From positions 87,327-151,326 of the forward strand of contig RQTK01000082.1 of NCBI GenBank assembly GCA_003991915.1: 64,000 nt of DNA, in the 5' to 3' direction. Shown here in pieces: positions 1 through 32,629 of this stretch. The notes beneath the pieces were generated by a model that was not told the DNA's origin, made no database searches, and saw only the letters and a list, made by a program, of their open reading frames with translations. The translations under genes and the position numbers were made by a program. Source of the DNA: Elysia chlorotica (lineage: Eukaryota; Mollusca; Gastropoda; Plakobranchidae). Each line of letters starts with the position of its first letter. Positions within the stretch are counted from its first letter, which is position 1.

Positions 1-53
<53 letters not shown>
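1..53. repeat. (CT)n microsatellite
   Basis: Uninterrupted tct/ctc repeat at the left edge of the window; it probably continues outside. Confidence 0.95.
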
Positions 54-54
<1 letters not shown>

Positions 55-55
<1 letters not shown>

Positions 56-685
56 AAGACTTTTATCAGGTGTAAATAACATGTAGTAGTACTAGTTATT
101 TATCACCTATGTTTAGCAAAACTAAAAATATAATGTACACAAATTCATCCAAGCCAATTTTTTTCCCGCGCTGTAGAGAAGCTGGTCCTGCCTCTGATTG
201 TACCTTTCTATCTCTACAAGACTTTGACCAGGTGTAAATAAGATGGAGTAGTGCATTACCAACTCTGCTTAGCAAAACTAATAAAAAACGAATGTACATA
301 AATTCATCCAAGACATTTCCCCGCGTTGTAGACAAGCTGGTCCTGCACATGATGGTATCTTTCTATCTCTACAAGACTTATACCAGGTTAAATAACATGT
401 AGCAGTACTAGTTAATTATCACCTATGTTTAACAAAACTAAAAAAAACTAATGTAGACAAATTTATCCAAACCAATTTTCCCCCGTGCGGTAGACAAGCT
501 GGTCCTGCCCCTGGTGGTCTCTATCGATCTCTACAAGACTTTTATCAGATGAAAATAACATGGAGTATTGCTCTATCACCTAGGTGTAAATAATATGGAA
601 GACTGCTTTACCACCTATGTTTAGCAAAACTAAAAAAAGTAATGTACACAAATTCATCCAAACCAATTTTTTTCCCGCGCTGTAG

Positions 686-690
<5 letters not shown>
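55..690 (+). repeat. 155-bp tandem repeat, about 4 copies, each containing the exon A acceptor
   Basis: Units start near atctctacaagactt (copies near 52, 212, 365 and 525). Each ends with cccgcgctgtag followed by acaagctggtcctgcc. The last copy is the true acceptor and first bases of exon A. Earlier copies (tag at 171, 323, 491) diverge within about 25 bases of the exon start. Confidence 0.8.
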
Positions 691-19299
<18,609 letters not shown>

Positions 19300-19322
<23 letters not shown>

Positions 19323-19362
19323 ATCATTGGTGAGGAGGTTGGCGGTTCAAATCCTATGGGTG
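19300..19362 (+). mobile_element. tRNA-like sequence overlapping the exon K stop
   Basis: gtctaaatcattggtgagga followed by ggttcaaatcc resembles the anticodon-to-B-box part of the SINE heads. The exon K stop TAA (19320-19322) falls inside it. The A box is not clear. Confidence 0.35.
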
Positions 19363-19767
19363 CTGCTGTGCCTGTGCTAGTAAATGTATTGTATGACTGC
19401 ACCCCGACATTTAACTTGTCAATGCAAGATGTTTGCGTGTCATCGGCAGCCTTGAATAAAATACCCTCCATCAAGTTTTGTTATAGGGCAGTGAAGATTT
19501 CTACATTGTCTAAAGAGGCAATCGGAATCAGTAGTTCAATGAAACTGAGAATAATAATAATTTTTTTTTCTTTTTGTCGTTACTAAGATATCCAATGAAC
19601 ATCGACATATGAAAAGATATAAAAGCGTTTTGCATGTCTTTTCCTTCAGAGTCTCTTGTTGAGTTTGTAAACAAGAAAAATATTGAATCACTCTCTTGGT
19701 TTGATGGGGACATTTCCAAGGGTTTAAGTATTTTGGAACACTTTCGATGGAAAGTTTAAGATTATTT

Positions 19768-19850
19768 CAACTGCACTAAAAAGGCATATCGTGGGTGGAT
19801 CCCAAAACCTTAGTCTGACAATTTTGCGTTCTGCCTCTTTATGTTTAAAG
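19768..19850 (-). mobile_element. SINE body fragment, minus strand
   Basis: gggtggatcccaaaacctta and tctgacaattttgcgttctg match 18783-18985. Confidence 0.6.
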
Positions 19851-21177
19851 GGAAATTTTTTCATTTGAAAAGTCAAAAATGTTGGAACTAGACACTTTAA
19901 AAAATTACTGGATGTCCATTAAGATTTTATTTGTGGTAAAATATATTATAACTAGGATTGGATTCTAAGCTGAAGTAAAAAAAAATTGTCGCAAGAAACA
20001 AACCATACTAAAATTTGGATATATGTTATGAGCATGTTCTTCACAATGTTTAGGATAGTACTGAAGACAAAAATATTATCAATAAGTTTAACAGCAACGT
20101 TTTTTTGTTGTTTTTTTCATTCCAGTCTTAAAATTGGAAATCGTATTGATCACAGTTACTGTTAAATTATCCTCTATATTGTTGATGCATTTTTATTGTG
20201 TCTTTAATCAAAGCCGTGTTTGTATCAAAAAATTCATTTGATAAGTGTTATAAAAATGAATATGCATCATTGAAATCCCTCTTTTTGCATTGATCCTTCA
20301 GCTTCTTTTAATGTGCGAGTTTGTGACAGAGGGGTTCGATTGTATTGTGTGATGCACCAATAACTCACAGATTTCCATAGCGTCTTTAAGACCTGTAGGG
20401 GTAAACGTGTTTAATCATAATCGAGGACTCTTTAAGTAGAGGCCATATTATCGAATGGCAAAAGTGAACATTTTCTTGTAAAAATTGTGACAGTAATCTT
20501 TCTATAGTAAATTTATTACTTTGTAAAAAAAAAGCATGATACACAGAAAGTTGTTTTGTTGGGTTAAGCCAACTCAGCCCACACAGCAAAAATAGAACTA
20601 TACCAAACAATTAAATGATTAAGCTCACTTTACCTTATAATGCAAACGCTTGTCTAATTCGGTGATTTCCCTGTTTTTTCTTGTTTATAATGCACGTTTA
20701 ATGCTTAAATAATGTATGTATGTATTATAATGTTATGCATGTATGTTTTAGTTGATTAAAATGTAATATTTATAGTTGAAACAAAAGTCACAATCATTTT
20801 TAAATAGTAGTACAATTTGAAAAGAAAGACACACTCAAATGAAACAGAATGTGTGAAAAATGGTCCTTACCATCATTCTCATATGGTTGCTGGTTTTGTT
20901 AGGTTATTTAATATATTCCTAGATTTTTGCAATAGTTGTTAGAACTTCATAAAGTCTTAAAAAGAAAAAAAATCGAATACCTTCTCTTGCTATTTGTTAT
21001 AGACGCTATCAGTAGCCGGTGATTTTAATGGTGTTAAATCGTTGTTGTTTTATGGTCTCCTCGGAAGTAGCATGCTATACATGAAGCCCATACCCTGACG
21101 TTGACATGTTACAAAATATGGATAGATTAATATTTCTGTTAAAACGCTTTTTCGGGTAGACCCCTAAAAAAATAAAG

Positions 21178-21252
<75 letters not shown>

Positions 21253-21487
21253 GTNNNNNNNNNNNNNNNNNNNNNNNNNNNNNNNNNNNNNNNNNNNNNN
21301 NNNNNNNNNNNNNNNNNNNNNNNNNNNNNNNNNNNNNNNNNNNNNNNNNNNNNNNNNNNNNNNNNNNNNNNNNNNNNNNNNNNNNNNNNNNNNNNNNNNN
21401 NNNNNNNNNNNNNNNNNNNNNNNNNNNNNNNNNNNNNNNNNNNNNNNNNNNNNNNNNNNNNNNNNNNNNNNNNNNNNNNNNNNNNNN

Positions 21488-21518
<31 letters not shown>

Positions 21519-21524
21519 TATTAT
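21178..21524. repeat. (TTA)n microsatellite with a 233-base assembly gap
   Basis: Tracts of tta flank N at 21255-21487. The gap is probably an unresolved part of the same repeat; its true length is unknown. Confidence 0.95.
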
Positions 21525-22147
21525 AAAAAATATTAAAAACAAAATTCAAATCGCTCAACCTTACATTATTCATATTTAACATATTTTTTTCATTTTGTGT
21601 ATACAATCTGATATATCTACACATTTTTTGCAGGATATTTCATTGAATAAGTAAAATACCAAATTGAACTATGCAATTCATAAGATAAATCTATATGGTA
21701 AGAGTATTTGATTATTTATATTCTTCTTTTTATGTTTGTTTATTTCTTTTCTTATTATTATATCTCGAACATTTGCTCAACTATACTGATTTCTTTTTTC
21801 TTTTTTTTTTTTTTTTTTTTTGCTTTTCAACCACGATTTATATTGACATCTAATGCTACCTTCTTGCCAGAATGTTTATTCCTATTTTTTTAACTCTTCA
21901 AATGTTCCTCATTTGGTTCCAATATGAGACCAACTACCACGCTTTATATTGACATCTAAAGCTAGCTTCTTGCCAGAATGTGTATTTTAGTATAACTGTC
22001 TGCATGGCTAGGCTGTGCATTAGCAACTCTATAAAATAAAAGTCAAGTCGGTCACGTTTTCTTAAACAGGGCATTGCTGGGGCAAGAGGCAGGGTTCTAA
22101 AATATTAAAGTTTCAACAATTCTGGCCTGTTCTGACTTCAGTAATTG

Positions 22148-22335
22148 TTTTGTTTGCTTGCTTAGCGTCCAATGTCATCACTATATAAGCTATTTTGTGG
22201 ACAGGTCCCAAGACTAACGACCGACACTTTTACGTGCTGTCACCCAGAGACAGTGCGGGGATACCGAACCCCTTGTGTCTTAGCCGGTCACAGTATAGTT
22301 TCGTACTGACATCGACCCAAACAGTTCGAAATAAA
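22148..22335 (-). mobile_element. SINE body, minus strand
   Basis: cttagcgtccaatgtcatca, tattttgtggacaggtccca and agccggtcacagtatag. Confidence 0.7.
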
Positions 22336-23061
22336 ATTGCACAATCGTGTGTGATCGTCAGTGACTCCCTGTTTATTTTGGACAGCAACGCTCTGCCATA
22401 AGAAAAATTATTTATGTACTTATTCCCAAAAATAGTCTTGCTTATAGAGATGAAACCGTTTTTCTTTGTGTCTGAAGAATTTTTAGTACTATGTACTAAG
22501 GGGTTAGTTTGTGTATTAACATTATTAGCTACTTTTTACATAGCAGAACTGTTTTTAATTGCATTTCTCACATTGCATTAAAACTGTCATTACGATTTTA
22601 TAGAATGCAATTTTGTAAGGAAGCGTTGGTTTTTTTTTTGGTTTTTTTTTGTTTGTTTTTTTAGGAAAACAATTGTAACTATACTCACGTAATGCTAATT
22701 GCAATCGTATTTTTTAAACTGATGCTTTTCAAAAGATGCATATTTCATAATGTTGTCATAATAAAAAATCTGATTCGCCCTTGATACTCCGGACTTTTGT
22801 TTCAATTTATGAAAAATATCTAACCTCATTCTTAACGTTGCATTTAGTTTCATGACAAATGCAGTATTAGACTACCTGAAGGAGTTAACAGTGTCCGAGA
22901 CTTTGAAAATGAGGGCTCCAGTATTAAGCCACGTAAAGACGGTAACAGTGCACGGAGTTTTAGAACGATGACTCAAGAATAAAAGGTATAATAATTATAT
23001 TATTAGCATTGTTATCATAATTTTTTTAATAGTAGTGGTAGTCATGTTGTTCATGCTTATG

Positions 23062-23214
<153 letters not shown>

Positions 23215-23591
23215 TTTATGATGATGACGAATATATTGACGATTATGAAGTTGAAGGTAATGTCCATAATTATTAAACTGTAAATAATGCTGGTGTTGAA
23301 GCAGATGATGATAAGGATTTTAAAAATATTATAACGTGGCTTTAATTGAGCTGACGGTCGAATTAAACCCGGTCTTTTCGTCGCTTTCAAAGATAAGACA
23401 TAATAGCTACAATTTTAAATGTTTTTCTGAGGCGTACTCCTTTATTTATTATTGTAAAAAACGATATATAATTCACATCTTGTGTGACCCTCAATTTATA
23501 ATAGGTATGGTCCACGCCTTGTGGGCTTTAGAGCTGCTAAAATGTTGTCAAAATTGGTATATTTCTACACATTTCTATACATAATTTTTTT

Positions 23592-23800
23592 TAGTTAAGA
23601 TATGCGTTTTGATCGCTTTTAGGTTTGGCAGTTCTCGTGGGCGTAGAGGTTTCCACTTGTAATAATTGAGTCTTTCCTCAAAGACGGTGATTGGTTTCCT
23701 AGGCTTCAATTTGCCAACAGGCAGGGTGTGGTACGGGTGGTACCATGGGGTATTGGGGACATTGCGACAAGGGGGCTTAGCGAAAACCAAGACGATATTA
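23592..23800 (-). other. Coding-like segment of unknown identity, minus strand
   Basis: The minus strand reads an open, basic, Pro-rich peptide (NVPNTPWYHPYHTLPVGKLK, then TVFEERLNYYKWKPLRPREL) that looks more protein-like than its surroundings. I do not recognise it. It could be a fragment of a processed pseudogene. No start or clear splice sites are seen. Confidence 0.2.
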
Positions 23801-24796
23801 TGTAAAGCAGCTAAAGAGCTTTTAGAACAAAACATAATGCCTAAGGGCCCTCATTGTGACATTCGGTACCTGTGTGTGGATCGCGAACTCTGTATTGTAT
23901 ACATGTATACCACGCCCGCGTCCAAGCTGTGGTCACTTGATGCCAGCCTTCCAGGGGGATAAGACGTACACCACAGTGACTGGCGCAGAATACAGGAAAC
24001 AGGAGTGTAGCGTCGTATAGAATATCATCATAGAAAATAACATCGTAACATAATTATTTTGAAAACCGCAACGCCTTCAGCTAGTAGGTTTGAGAAATCA
24101 CTCTAAAAATGTCTATGCGTAGCTTTAGACAACATAATATTTATAAATTTTACTTTTCATTAATTTTAAAAGAAAATCGAGTTCTTGGTTTTAAATCTTG
24201 AAAGTGGAGTTGTCACTTTCTGACGCAGTTTTAGCTATTAGATTATGCTCAAATTATGCGAATTTAAGCAAATCGGTATTTATAAATGTAGGGATTGATC
24301 ATTCTTTCATTATATTATATTTGACATTATTACCACCAGCAAAGTTATTTAATTTGCTAAATTTTGCGCGTTTTTTTATGTTGCTAGAGCGTCATTTCAA
24401 GGAGTTTTATGTATTATAAAACATTAAAAACAAACAACTAAGCGTTGATTGTTTATCACATATATTGCTCGCCTTCATAAGAAAAAAAAATACAATTTCA
24501 GTTTAAATAATAAACATTGTAAAAAGAACAAAGGAGATGCAGTATTAGATATAAAAATTGAAATATGGATAATTTTTCTTTTAAAAATGTATTGTATACA
24601 TAACGTGCTGGCTCAGCCTAGTTTAAAAATTCATAAATAGATTTACAAGTATGTTGAAAACCATGGCAGAGTAGGTATATCAAACGAATTAGATTTCTGG
24701 TTAAAATCCATGCATTTGTATATTTTCTCTTGTCTATTGCATGGAAAGTTATTTTTATCCTCATTGCACTAACCAGGAAACCAGCACCCATCAGGA

Positions 24797-25243
24797 ATGG
24801 ATGTTCATCAGTTAGAGGGATGGACCACTGATGGAACCAGCCCACGGGCGGGCGATGACACATCCACGAGCCTGGCCCCACTTCTATCGTACGCCCAACT
24901 CCTCAACATTTTCTTCTACATATTCAGTATCACTATTCCGGTCAGCTTTTTCGGAGTTCTAACCAACATCACAAATATCTTGGTCTTTTACAAGATGGGT
25001 TTTTCCTCTCCCTCCAACTTGAGCCTGTTTTGCCTGGCTATAAGTGACCTGCTCTGTCTGTGCTACATACTGATCGTGTCTTTCGGCAACCACCCTCTGT
25101 TTGCATACGTTGATGTGGCCTTTTCGCTCCCAGACGCTGCCAGGACAGGCGCCGTTGTTTACTACGCAGCATCCGCCATGGGGGCCTGGGTCACAGCCGT
25201 CATCACGGTGGAGAGGTCCTGCTGTGTGGCTTTCCCCATGAAG
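24797..25243 (+). CDS. GPCR copy 1, exon 1 (helices 1-3)
   Basis: It starts at the ATG of MDVHQLEGWT and ends ccccatgaag/gtaatg after ITVERSCCVAFPMK: 149 codons, phase 0. The first extracellular loop reads LFAYVDVAFSLPD, shared with copy 3 but not copy 2. Confidence 0.85.
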
Positions 25244-28090
25244 GTAATGTTACCAATCACGGTGGAGAGGTCCATATGAAGGTAATGTTACCAATTCCAT
25301 ACGAAGGTAATGTTACCAATTCCATACGAAGGTAATGTTACCAATTCCATACGAAGGTAATGTTACCAATTCCATACGAAGGTAATGTTACCAATTCCAT
25401 ATGAAGGTAATGTTACCAATTCCATACGAAGGTAATGTTACCAATTCCATACGAAGGTAATGTTACCAATTCCATACGAAGGTAATGTTATCAATTCCAT
25501 ACGATGGTAATATTACCAATTCCATACGAAGGTACCTCTCTCTCTCTTTATCTCTCTCTCGCTTCTAGTTACTTAAACGATCTTTGTTAAGACAGATTTA
25601 CACTTTCAATCCATAACACACAATTACAATATTTTGTCCTGCATAACAGCATACAACTGTATTATCTGTACTTAAATTTCATAAGTAGAAATTCAATTAG
25701 TTTTTCGTCGATAAAATGGAATCTTAATTGGAATCGATTTCATTAAGCACAATCACTAAGATAGTAAAATCAACGAATATATAACTTGTGACCCGCTTAT
25801 TTTATCTTTATCAATATATTTGAATTCATTTTGTGCAATGAGTTTCTAATAATACAAGCGTTTTAAATGACTTGATATTTTAGCTTGAGATTGTAGTGTA
25901 GTAAACTCTTAGCAAAAGATTTGCAATAATATTTTGCTAAGAGTTTAACTCAAAAAAGTCTTGCTTATTTTGACTAGTTTTGTTGTGGGTAACGCTTGAA
26001 CGCAGGGTTCGCCTTTTTGCACTAACATAATTTAGATATTACTTATAAGCTGTAAAATATAGTTGCGTTTGGAATAAACCAGAGAAAATTCTCAACAAAT
26101 ATCATTAGTAAGACTTTCCTGTTAATAGATTATGCTCAAATTATGCGAATTTAAGGTAATATTACCAATTCCATACGAAGGTGATGTTTCCAATAACATA
26201 TGAAGGTAATAACAATAAGTCAATTTTGAATGTGATAGTGCTAACTGGCTATGGAGGAAATGCAACCAATTCCACGTAGAGATTATTGTGTTGCTTCCCA
26301 TTCCATTTCAATGTAGACTAGCTCCTATTAAATGACATTTTGCTTGAATACAAGGTGCACCATACTGTGTCCTTATGAAGTTAATTGTCTCCCCTGCCTA
26401 CATCAACATGTTTTGTCGTTTTATATGGAGACAATAATTATTACCATCATCATAAAGTTAATATTGTCGATTGCAATAACTGAACTTTTACCAATTCTAT
26501 GTGGAGATAATATTGCCAATTCCATTCACAGATTATGTGGCAAAATTCTAAATAGATACAATATTGCCAATCTAATATAAACGTAAAACGTATAAACGTA
26601 ATGTTGCCATGTCCGTAATAAGAGTAATGTGCAAATACTATATGAACATAAAATTATGTATATTCCAACATCATATACGGCAAATTAAACACGTTTCACA
26701 AAAAGAGTATTTCCAATTCCCTAAGATGAAGAAATTGTTTCCAATCGCTTATGGATATAATGTTGCCAATTTTGTATGAAGAGAATATTGCCAAAAACAT
26801 CTTGAAGGTAACCATAATAAGTCCAAATGAAGGTAATATTGCGAATCGCAAGCAAAGAAGTCTTGCATAGGCATTTAAATAGAAACGTTATCCAGTGCTA
26901 TATGGAGGTAATGTTGCCAATTTCATTGGAAGATAATTTTGTAAAAAAAATTTATTGCATTTCGAAAACTAGTACTAATAATTTTACCATATCTTTTTGG
27001 GGTTTTACCAACAGATTAATAATATTTTGTAAAGACATACTTATGGGTTATTTGATCATACGAAAATACTCGAAAACGGTTAGGTAAAGCATATAACTAT
27101 TGTGTCTACTGTCAGAATCTTGCTGTGGTGTAAGTTTCCACTTTACATTGTATGTTGTACATGTATGAGATGCGATTTTGAATTGTCTTTTTTTTTATCT
27201 CAAAGACATATTACGCACCCACAATCTTTCACTGAAAACAACTCAAGACTTGAACCACATACGTTCACTAGCACAGGAACGTGATCAATGGAAATCATTC
27301 ATCAAGCACATTGCAGAGATTGATGAGGCGTCCCGATCTGATGACCAGGATGCGAAAGGCAAATCAGTAAAAAAATAAAATTTTAATGTCAAACATAATA
27401 AACTTGATTTTTTTTTTAATTCAAGAATTTTTTATTACTAAGGCTTATTGTTTGAACAATGTGTTTTTTTATCTTTTTATGCAGGTAAACCGCATCTTCA
27501 GCCAGAAAAGCATCGCGGCGCTGATAGGGAGCATGGTCATCTACCAGATAGCCAGTGGTCTGCCCCGGAGCTTCGGTATTGTTTTACAGTGGGGGGTCTC
27601 ACCCAAAACCAACAAAACCATGATGTATTTTGTCATGACCAACTCCAAACTTGTCATGTCGTCGTATCTGGCCTCCTACTCCATCCCTGTCCTCTTATCT
27701 TTCTTTGTGGTGGTGGTGGGAACTGTTTTTCTCATCACCAAGTTAAAGCAGAGTAGTCAGTTACGGAAATCCCTGACTGGGCCTCAAAACAACCAAGCTA
27801 ATAAATTGTCTGATAAGGAACTGAGACTAGTGCGCACTATGGTATTCATTTGCATAATCTTCATCGTGGGCTCCACTCCGGGGATTCTCATGAGCGTTGC
27901 GACAAATGTCCACCCTCCCTTGCACGCAGACGACCCCTATCTGGGCTTTTTCCATGTAGCTTCTTTCGGGATTTCCATAATGTGCGTCTCAATGCAATCG
28001 TCCATCAATATTTTTGTTTATCTTGGGATGGGATCCAACTACAAGAGAACATTTAAAGGGCTATTTTTGGTTAAAACCTCCAAAGAGTGA
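24797..28090 (+). CDS. Chemosensory-type class A GPCR, array copy 1 (two exons, 350 aa)
   Basis: Exons 24797-25243 and 27485-28090 join in phase 0, giving 350 residues, a normal size for a rhodopsin-class receptor. Seven hydrophobic segments lie at about 37-63, 73-96, 118-142, 159-175, 209-235, 265-288 and 302-329. Helix 1 has GVLTN (N57), helix 2 LAISDLL (D84), helix 3 ends VERSCC in place of DRY, helix 6 has STPG, helix 7 NIFVY in place of NPxxY. The usual helix-3 Cys and its loop-2 partner are both absent. It probably senses an external ligand at the plasma membrane and signals through G proteins (family knowledge plus inference). An acceptor at 24776 (actaaccag) precedes the start, so a 5' untranslated exon is expected upstream. 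Copies 2 and 3 follow on the same strand. Confidence 0.82.
25244..25535 (+). repeat. 25-bp satellite made of the exon 1 donor, about 11 copies
   Basis: Units contain ccatacgaaggtaatgttac. The true junction is ccatgaag/gtaatgttacc, so each unit repeats the last exon bases and the donor. The first repeat also includes atcacggtggagaggtcc from the coding end. Decayed copies continue through the intron (26150-26220, 26820-26935). Confidence 0.9.
25536..27484 (+). other. Intron of GPCR copy 1
   Basis: AT-rich. From about 26140 to 26960 it is built of scattered imperfect pieces such as tatggaggtaatgttgcc and aaggtaatattgcg, which read as aged donor-satellite units. A 28-base segment at 26125-26153 (agattatgctcaaattatgc ...) repeats 24239-24267 upstream of the gene. 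Confidence 0.55.
27485..28090 (+). CDS. GPCR copy 1, exon 2 (helices 4-7)
   Basis: Acceptor tttatgcag. It encodes VNRIFSQKSIAALIGSMVIY to SKE and a stop, 202 codons with the stop. Helix 5 has SIPV, helix 6 VGSTPG, helix 7 SINIFVY. The tail is short and basic (NYKRTFKGLF). The first 130 or so bases are almost identical in all three copies. Confidence 0.85.
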   Translation, partial: VNRIFSQKSIAALIGSMVIYQIASGLPRSFGIVLQWGVSPKTNKTMMYFVMTNSKLVMSSYLASYSIPVLLSFFVVVVGTVFLITKLKQSSQLRKSLTGPQNNQANKLSDKELRLVRTMVFICIIFIVGSTPGILMSVATNVHPPLHADDPYLGFFHVASFGISIMCVSMQSSINIFVYLGMGSNYKRTFKGLFLVKTSKE

Positions 28091-31000
28091 TAATCTTTTA
28101 CATTTTGTTTAACCAAGTATATACAATTTTTGTAAAACCAGTTGTGAACCCACAATTTTCAAAATGAATTTTTCGATGGACAGGAATTTAAAATGTGCCG
28201 AAACTAAATGTATTTTTTTTTCAAAATATTTTAGAAAACTTTGGAAATTGAAAAATATGTTTTCTCGCAGAAACACAACAACTCTCTCAAGCTGTAAAAA
28301 CCTTTAAAAGAAGTTTTTGTAAACGTTGCTTTCATTTTCTCCTTTTTGCATTTGATTGCTATCTGAAATCTTTAGTTGGAACATGTTTACAAGTTCTATG
28401 AATATTGTCCCATGTGTTTGTTGTATGTACTGGCTATTGAGTCTTTTAAAGTATGCTTAATTTCATTTTCTGGTATTACAGTTGACCAAACATTCTAACG
28501 AAACGGTGCAGTGTGCGCCTTTAAATTATGTAGGCTTAAAAAATCAATTTTATGGCGTGGGAACTTGTGAAACCAAAAATATAAACCTTGCAGTAGTGTT
28601 AGATGTATAGATGTTGAAAAAGAAACAGAAAAAATAAAATTAATGAAAGGCAATTTATAATTCACTGTCAGAGATTTGTCCATGATTTAACTGGTAGGAC
28701 AAACTTGTGAACACAAAGATTTGGAAAATCAACTTACCCAACCAAAAGAACGTTCCTCGACTTTACTTTTTTCAGAGCGTAACTTAGTCTTTTTATTTTA
28801 AACAAGCAATTGGCATAGTTCTTGGGTGAAACTTTTACCTTTGTAACTGACTGAGAGCAAAGCTAATGCACACATCCAGTCAGTTAAAATTAGATTGCAG
28901 CAGTATTTTTTTCTGATTACGAATTTGAGGCAACCTTTTTTAATATAGATCTATTGGGTGATATAAAAAATGAATAATAGATACACACTTACTGTGCCTA
29001 AAAACATATAATTCTAATGTTAAAAAAATGGCTTCCCTCCTTTTATATCCCCTAATATAACCAGAAAGAAATATCAAAACCACATCTTATTTCATAACAT
29101 CCCTAGTCGATTCCCACACGACCAATAAGTTTCTAGATTTGAAAGAAAAAAATGCAATGCTCTGTTTTGCTGTTCAGCCAAGAAATATGAAATGTTTGAG
29201 TATATTTTAAACAGTAAGACATAAACATTACTTTCTAAAAATTGTGTTACTCTTTAAAGGGCAAAAAACGAGAAAAGATTTTCAACTGCAAAGGAAACGT
29301 TCTTATACCAAAGTTGAGTGTCAAAAATGTATCCGGCTAGTTTATGACGCCGTGCTGTGATAAATACTTGTCAAAAAACACTGTGGTGTCACTAATGGTG
29401 GTACCATTTCAGTGTTCTTCGTAAAACACACCTTTAATCTGAGAATACAGGAGTATTTTCTCAAGTATTTCGTGCAATCAAAATCACAAAGTCTTAGATC
29501 TTTTTTTCGTTGTCGATGTTGTGTACGTGTAATGTTGTTAAGTGTATTTTTCCTGATGAAGTCGAAGTTTTTTTTTATTTCTGCAACAGTGAGTGTACTT
29601 TTTAATCAAACAAACACTAAAAATTAGCACTTTGTTTATAATTCTAAAATGCCTATAATGTAAAATGGAAAATATAGAATTAGTATCGTGTATACATATC
29701 GGTGTGAATTAATAATGTAGATCATATAGATGCAAATACTCACATCTCTATGGAAATCAATATCAATAACATCTTAATATTCATGCAAAAAAGGTGAGGG
29801 CACTTTAATAATTTCTAAGTTTATATAGATATAAAAAGGTACAAGGATATGATACTTTAAAGTAAGCACATGTATACAGGAGTGAAACCAGCAGACAATG
29901 TAAAAAGCAAACATCTCGGCTTAGGTTTGATTGTATTTAACACTACCACCTTGGCAAAACTGCATGTAAATTCATCGTTAAGTGTTCAATGTTGTTAATA
30001 AAAAAATACAATCCTAATATTTTGTTTTCATGTGTTTCATCATTTGTTTAAGTCTAATTAGTGCATGTCCACATTGTACATGACTTTAGTTGTATTTGTA
30101 ACCTAGAAATTATTGTTTACCTACCAAGTCTTAGTGTAGTGGTGGCAAGCGACAACCTATGGCTACTCTTTTTATTTTTAATTAAACCAGCATGAAACAA
30201 AATATAGAGTTCCACATTAGTCAAGTGTCTATGGAGAGCTCAAGGCACAGAGGATGTCGCGACAGATTGTTTAGTCAATTAACCAGTATTTGGAAGGGTT
30301 TACATCCCTCCTACTAGTTTTAACTTTGGCTTCACAGGAAAACTGTTTTTCTCAACAATGTTTTAGAACATAAGATTGGTGAGGCGAGGGGAGCGTTTAG
30401 CTTTTTAGCTTAACGTCCAACGCTAGTACTATAAACGCTAAATTGAGAACCTAAAAGGGCATTAAACAAACTTCGCCCAGTAACTACATCAGGCAACGTT
30501 AAAATTATGTATTTGCCTTTAACAAACGCAGCGGTGACTACTTTATATCTAAGGCCAGAGAGTTTTGCTATGTAGGTAGTGCTCTTAACTAACGAGCATG
30601 GGATTCTACGTTTCTAATCTGAACCGGTCCCGCTGTCTTGAAAATGGGTTCTTCTGGCACGTTGAGATACGCCAATCTGATAAGATATAACTTCTTTACT
30701 TTATTATTTGGTTTTTGTTTTTTTACTATCTCTTTCTAAACGCCGGATCAATGATATAACAAACGAATATTGACGATACCTGAGACGTTTTTAGGTTATT
30801 CACAATACAATTTACCAATTTTGTTCTGTAACAAAAAAAGTAATATGACTGAATTTATTTTATAAAAATCCTCAAGATGAACGAAAAGCCAAGTTTAAAA
30901 ACATTATTTTATCAGAAGAGGTACAATTGAAATGCAGGATGCGTAATGCAGGGTTTATTCACTCCAGAAAAAATTGCAATTCCTACAAAACGTATAAAAC

Positions 31001-32600
31001 GAAAAAAAGACAATCAGAGTTTATATTGGGTCAATAGTAATAAGTTGTCATTGTTGTGGCTGGTTTGTGGTTGGTTTTAATAATGGTTTTATAATTATTA
31101 AAATTATAAGTGCTTCTCTTTTTTTATTGCAAGTTCTGATAGACCATCCGAACTTCAGACTTGCCTATATTTTGGTTTAGGTAGATCTTCCACTCCAAAT
31201 AATACAAGGTAAGATAAGATGAGATAAGATAAATCATTGTTTGTTCCTTTGAGTGAAATTGGACTAGGACATGGTATTAGACGCATTGGCTGGTAATAAA
31301 CTGAACATGGTTACACAAAAACCAAAAAATAATACAATTTGTGAGAAACACGAAACATAAAATCAATATGATCAATGACTTTTCACATAATATGCAGTGT
31401 AGACACATAACTCAAAAGTATTTAAGCACATGTTGGCTACATTGATAGGAAAACGTGAACATTTTCTTTTACCTCCCTTTTTCAATCACACACATACACA
31501 CATATTATATTTTTTTTTAAATTCCCATATAAGTTCACTAAATGTTGGCTAATTTTTTTTTTTATGTTTTAATCTGAATTGTATTAATATTTTATATTTC
31601 TCAATGATCAAATCCAATATAATCTACGAGTTTTACGTCAATCCAATTCACACAATTATAAATATCTGTACACTAACGCACATATTATGTTAAGCTCATC
31701 CTACACCAAGCACTCAATAGTGCAACTCGGCAAGTCAATCCTGCTGTTTATTTGATTAATACCCCAACCTCCCTACTTCCTTCACCAACTGTAGGTACAC
31801 AGCAGTCTTCTTCGATAAGAATGATTCTCAATTCCCCCTATATATCTTTCCTACATTGGGTATAGCGGCAATCTCCCTACACACCCCACCTACTCCATGT
31901 ACATCACAGTCCTTTTCAACATTAATGATTCAGTAATTCCTCTACATAACGTCCCAATCTTCCTACACATCTCACCTTCTCCAGGTACCCTACATTCTCC
32001 TTCATCAAGAAATTTATGCTATCCCACAACACTTCTCAATTTTTGGTGTACCACCACACTGCATATTCCATCAAAGAAACAATAGGTTGAACCATATGAA
32101 ATCAAATTAGAAAAATGAAGCCACATTACGTCAAATTAAAGGTGAAGCAAGAATCCACCAGGTGTACAAAGAGATGATTCCCGACTCCATAAGAAAATAT
32201 AACGGTGAAGTCATATCGTGTTAGATGAAAAATTAGACCAGACATCGTCAAAAATAGGTCAAGGCATAATTATTGGTTCAGATACAAAGATGAAGCCAGA
32301 CCCAATCAGATTTAAAAGCATATGACGCAGAGTCACAACGGATGAAATCTTAAGGAAACCTCATCGAAGCAGAACAAAATACCCGATAAAGCCAGTTCAT
32401 AATAAATAACAGGACATGGAGTCAAACTCTTAACAGGTAACAAAAAGATGGATCAAAAGCCAATGCGTAAAAAGATGATGCCAGATCGAATCTACATACT
32501 GTAGATAAAAAGTGAACAATTATTTTAATACGATGCCAACGAATGTTTCAACACATGTACGTGTTTTGATCTTCCGCCAAATGACATAATGGCCAAATAA
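28091..32600. other. Intergenic between GPCR copies 1 and 2
   Basis: The first 500 bases resemble the region after copy 3 (for example around 28500-28580 versus 53430-53510). No exon was found. It contains a weak SINE trace at 30400-30440 and degenerate short repeats at 31760-32060 and 32090-32500 (units with gatgaagccagaccc, related to 54840-55080). Confidence 0.5.
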
Positions 32601-32629
32601 TTTAATAATGGTTTCGTGTTTAGTTCGTA

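Larger units (their letters stand above)
19363..22990. other. Intergenic AT-rich stretch
   Basis: No convincing exon found on either strand. It contains SINE fragments, poly-T runs and the gap-interrupted (TTA)n tract. Several frames listed as open are low-complexity. Confidence 0.5.

Noticed and set aside
21075..21624. Open frames spanning N residues
   Set aside because: They are an assembly gap inside a (TTA)n tract.
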